NCBI GenBank assembly: GCA_037178975.1
Contig: JASJZH010000006.1
Coordinates: 7,936,001-8,000,000, forward strand
Source: Oscheius tipulae
Taxonomy: Eukaryota > Nematoda > Chromadorea > Rhabditida > Rhabditidae
Direction: 5' to 3'
Length of the DNA: 64,000 nt
Numbering within the stretch: the stretch's first letter is position 1; every line of letters begins with the position of its first letter. Shown one piece after another: positions 60,801 to 64,000 of the stretch. The position numbers and the translations under genes are program-made. The notes beneath the pieces are model-generated. The model had not been told where the DNA came from, did no database searches, and was given only the letters and a program-made list of their open reading frames with translations.

Positions 60801-62057
60801 CTGCATTGATGAGAACATGACAGGCTTCAAAGTCCCAGACAATCTAAACACAAAATTAAAAATGAACAGGGACTTAGGTACCTCAAGAAGCTGAACACTA
60901 GCCAGAGCCGCATAGTGGATGATGGTATTTCCGTGAAAGTCGCGAATCGTCGGATCTGCTCCGAGCTCCAGCATCCTTCTAACCATTTTGTTCCTATGCA
61001 TCTCGATAGCCATCTGTAGAGGGTACTTTCCCTCCGGATGGGCAACAATTTTCATCAAACTAAAGAAATTTCTTAAAAACTTCAAATGCGACCAGTTACG
61101 AAAGGAAAGGGACGGCATTCTTGTTCATAAAGTCCACATTCTCGTTAGTGAAGAGATCCTGTCGATTGCAAGCAATTGCAACATGAATCATCTTGTAAAG
61201 CGGGTGTACTTGTAGTTTGGACAGTATTTCCTGGATGGGACGTCGGATATCTTGCTGTGCATCGAAATAAAACAGTTTTTCGAAATCTGGTTATACTCAC
61301 TAAGTGTGGTGAAGAGCATTTTGCAGTCCAAGCACTTTCTGCAGAGATCTTCCGCTTCTTCCAGCTCATGGGATCGGAAAATACTATAGGAGGGGGAATT
61401 ATGAGTATCTGAATCACTTTACAAGAATATAATTTTTTTCTCACCTCCTAGTGTAAAAACTACATGGTGTAGCGGATCCGCTGGTCGGTTCTTTAAAGAA
61501 CCTTGAACAACCCGAAGAACCGAATCGTTGTCGTCATTGGGGAAGACCACCTTGAAAACAAATAACAATTAGGACGAAGAGAACAACAAAACAAACCACA
61601 TGGGCTCTAAGGAGTTCAGTTGGGAAGAATACAATTTCATTAGGATCGGTGGGAATCCAGTAATCCTCGCCAAAGATGCTCTCCTTTGCCGAAGACCAAA
61701 GAGCGCCTAGTTTTGTGCCGACTTGAGCCAAGGAGAAGAAACTGCAACGGAAATTAAGACTGAATAGATCGGGAAAACTCACGTTGGCTTGGATTTAATG
61801 CCCCCGGTCGGGGAAGGGGGTGGTGTCTGAACAATTTCCATATCTCCTTCAACATCAGCGTCCTGACCTTCTGTCACCTCCATGGCTTCCTCTTAGAAAC
61901 AGAAATGTTTGAAAATCGATGAGAAAAGTGACGTACCGACAGGATCCGGCGTGTCTAGTCGCAACTTCTCCAGGATGAACTGTCCAGTGATTTCCTCATC
62001 TGCCGTCTCTTGATTTTTTATCAAATTGTGAATGGATAAGAGCTGCCGCTCGTCCAT
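57868..62057 (-). CDS. PLA2G6: calcium-independent phospholipase A2 (PLA2G6 type)
   Basis: Hydrolyses membrane glycerophospholipids at the sn-2 position without calcium and acts in membrane remodelling and mitochondrial lipid upkeep (known of the family). The start ATG at 62057 follows CTTTGCAG by two bases; the stop is TGA 57868-57870. The N-terminal region (about 61150-62057) precedes a run of ankyrin repeats at about 59900-61115, such as [30 protein letters not shown] and [20 protein letters not shown]. The patatin-like catalytic domain begins [20 protein letters not shown] (oxyanion loop GGGIRG, about 59530). The nucleophile elbow is [13 protein letters not shown] (about 59420), with Ser in GTSTG. 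The catalytic Asp is in [20 protein letters not shown] (about 58540). This ankyrin-plus-patatin order is that of iPLA2-beta. The tail ends with a Thr/Ser-rich segment. Introns are mostly 40-60 nt, with a few longer ones near 58740-59030 and 60130-60410. Confidence 0.95.
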
Positions 62058-64000
62058 TTCTGCAAAGGAAGAGAAGGCGCTGAAAAATGCTGTTAAGATA
62101 AAGAAAACGGCAGGAGGAAGAGATGCGTAGGTGCGATGATGTCGTGGCTTTCGCAATCATATAACTTGGCGCCGAAAACGGGAGGTAGGATAGACTGGCT
62201 GATCATAACAATGACTCATCTCCAAAATATACAAATAACCGATAATCGGTTTTCCAGGAAAAGGAGTTTGTGCAGGAACAAAGTTCGCCCAAATATCAGG
62301 AGGGAAACGGTGGCCGATTTTGTTTACCGAGTTGCCTGATGATCAAGTAGCATGAGGCAGAGAAACAAGCGAAATAAATGGGACTGAGGCGAAGGGCAGC
62401 CTCGCGCTTTTCCTCTATTAGGAAGTGAACGAAAGCGTTTAGTTTAATGGCAGATTGCGATCATGAGACCGGGATTTTGATTTAAACTGCCCTCTCCCGG
62501 GGCGTGAGAGACATGTTTCGAGTAGGGGGAAGCCCTTGTCACGAGGCTTGTGTTTTAAAAAGGCGCGAGAGAGACGGACTAAGGAATCGTGGGAAAGGTT
62601 GGAGGAGAAATAATTGAAAAAGAGACGAACAGGAATGCGATTGGGATGATGAAAGGAAGCAGCGGTTCGTCAATTCGTCAAGCCGACCAGAAATGGCCTG
62701 TTGCATCTATAAAGCTGGGTAGAAATTTGTAAACAAAGCAAATATGACGCGATAGATACCCCAAACTAGAAAGATGTCTGATGCGAACCGCGAATGCTTT
62801 TAAGTTCATCATTGTGTCACTTCTCGTATTCCAGAATTGTCAAAATATGCAGAAGATTGCAAAAAATCAAGGGTTCTAACTCACCAGGTAATCTAGGCTC
62901 GTTCGAAAGTGCGGCATAAAATGCGGAAACGATGCGGTCAGCTGACCTTCACATGACCGAGGGGCTCTGAGGTCTGGGCTGTGCCACCGCAACCGCAATT
63001 GGATGTGTCAACATTCCAGAGGCTATCATTTCTCAACAATGAGAATCTGACGTCTTAATTACCGAAAAAATCTAAAGGGGAAACGTCTTGCAGGATCAAG
63101 GACGGGGGAGCAGGATACTGAGTCAGCGGTGAGTAAATTCAAACGGCTTTTGGGAAAACGCAGTCGTCTCGAGATCGGTTTCAAAGATTTTGAAGACATC
63201 GATAACCATTGTATGTGCATAAATTCTATGAAAATAGCACAGGGTAAGCGCGCAAAAAGGTAAAGTTATAGATAATGCATTAACTATGTCTAACTGCCGC
63301 TCTCGACTTGGCACTTCCTATGCAAAAAAAGTGGGTTGATCCTATTTTTAGGGTTAACATGGTCTCCAATTGCAAAAAAGCAGATAAGAAAATCTAAAAA
63401 GGAGAGTTTCGTAAACATTAAAACGTTGTGAAAGAATAACAAAGCAATGGGCGTCGCTGGAAATTGCTGGTGCGATTGCGTACATTAAATATTTGCCGAG
63501 CAGCTAGCACTGTGAGTTGTACTTTGAACAAAGCGTTTTGAGAATCAAAAACAAACATTTTGAAGATTGGACCATGGTTGACCACTTCGGTCGAGAAAGG
63601 ATAATGGTTACTGGGATCGATAGAAAATATTTGCAGCCATAAGGGTATGTTTTTCATTACTTGTTGCGCTTCAGACGGAACACTTGCATTTGTTTATTGT
63701 CTCGTGAGATATTTTTGAAGTACATTAGTGTACAAGTTCGGAATCTTTATTGCACTATCATATTTGAAACGTTTGTTCTCTGATCAGGCAGCCAAATCTT
63801 TTTCTCCACGGGCTTAATCTTGTGCTAAACTGACAGATTGGTGTGGTTTGCACCGATTGCTTACCAAACCGACGAAATTGGTTATAACTAGTCTGTGTGG
63901 TGTGTAAGGTGCGATATAAGCACAGGCTGCAAACAGAAACAGGCCCAAGCCACAAAGAATTATCATGTTCAAGAGATCTGAAAGTGCTTGTTGTACAGAA
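62058..64000. other. intergenic, no gene recognised
   Basis: Upstream flank of the phospholipase gene up to the window edge. Short open frames occur on both strands but none shows a domain, a signal peptide or an acceptor-ATG start. Confidence 0.5.

Overview
The window is nuclear DNA of a compact animal genome, most likely a nematode. The strongest evidence is a nuclear hormone receptor at 19.8-21.8 kb whose first zinc finger carries the P-box CRACAAFFRR, a form typical of the expanded nematode receptor families. Supporting evidence is a TWK-type two-pore potassium channel, a secreted protein with CUB-like domains, and splice-acceptor-like TTTCAG or TTTTAG motifs directly upstream of the start codon of most genes, as expected for spliced-leader trans-splicing. 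Nearly all introns I could place are 35-48 nt long. I cannot name the species. No rRNA, tRNA, CRISPR array or bacterial-type operon was seen.

Layout. 1-8.1 kb: a short unrecognised gene with a possible dual-acylation start (MGC), a secreted CUB-like protein (+), and tail to tail with it a small secreted LDLa-domain protein that could be a neuropeptide precursor (-). 8.1-11.8 kb: gene-poor. 11.8-18.2 kb: an NRAMP divalent-metal transporter (+) facing an SLC16 monocarboxylate transporter (-). 19.8-21.8 kb: the nuclear receptor (-). 22.2-24.1 kb: a disturbed region with an Arg/Ser-rich gene that does not stay in one frame, a relic of an RBR ubiquitin-ligase RING2 domain bounded on both sides by a 31-bp inverted repeat, and an orphan exon. 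25.8-27.9 kb: the potassium channel (+), followed by a 155-bp unit present twice. 29.0-30.6 kb: an unrecognised helical protein ending in a PCNA-binding (PIP) box (+), tail to tail with a mitochondrial dicarboxylate carrier (-). 33.5-34.1 kb: GOLGA7 (+), tail to tail with the very large Mediator subunit gene MED12 (-, 34.5-46.0 kb). 48.0-52.3 kb: a PX-SH3-RhoGAP protein of the ARHGAP32/33 type (-). 52.3-57.9 kb: intergenic, with a dead Ty3/Gypsy integrase fragment, a purine microsatellite and a GC-richer stretch with overlapping open frames. 57.9-62.1 kb: calcium-independent phospholipase A2 (PLA2G6 type, ankyrin plus patatin) (-). 62.1-64 kb: nothing recognised.

The genes are ordinary unlinked eukaryotic loci and do not form one pathway. 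Functional themes are membrane transport, lipid signalling and protein acylation, and transcription control. The most unusual material is the 22-24 kb region, the extremely short introns including some that are in frame when unspliced, and three protein genes I could not assign.
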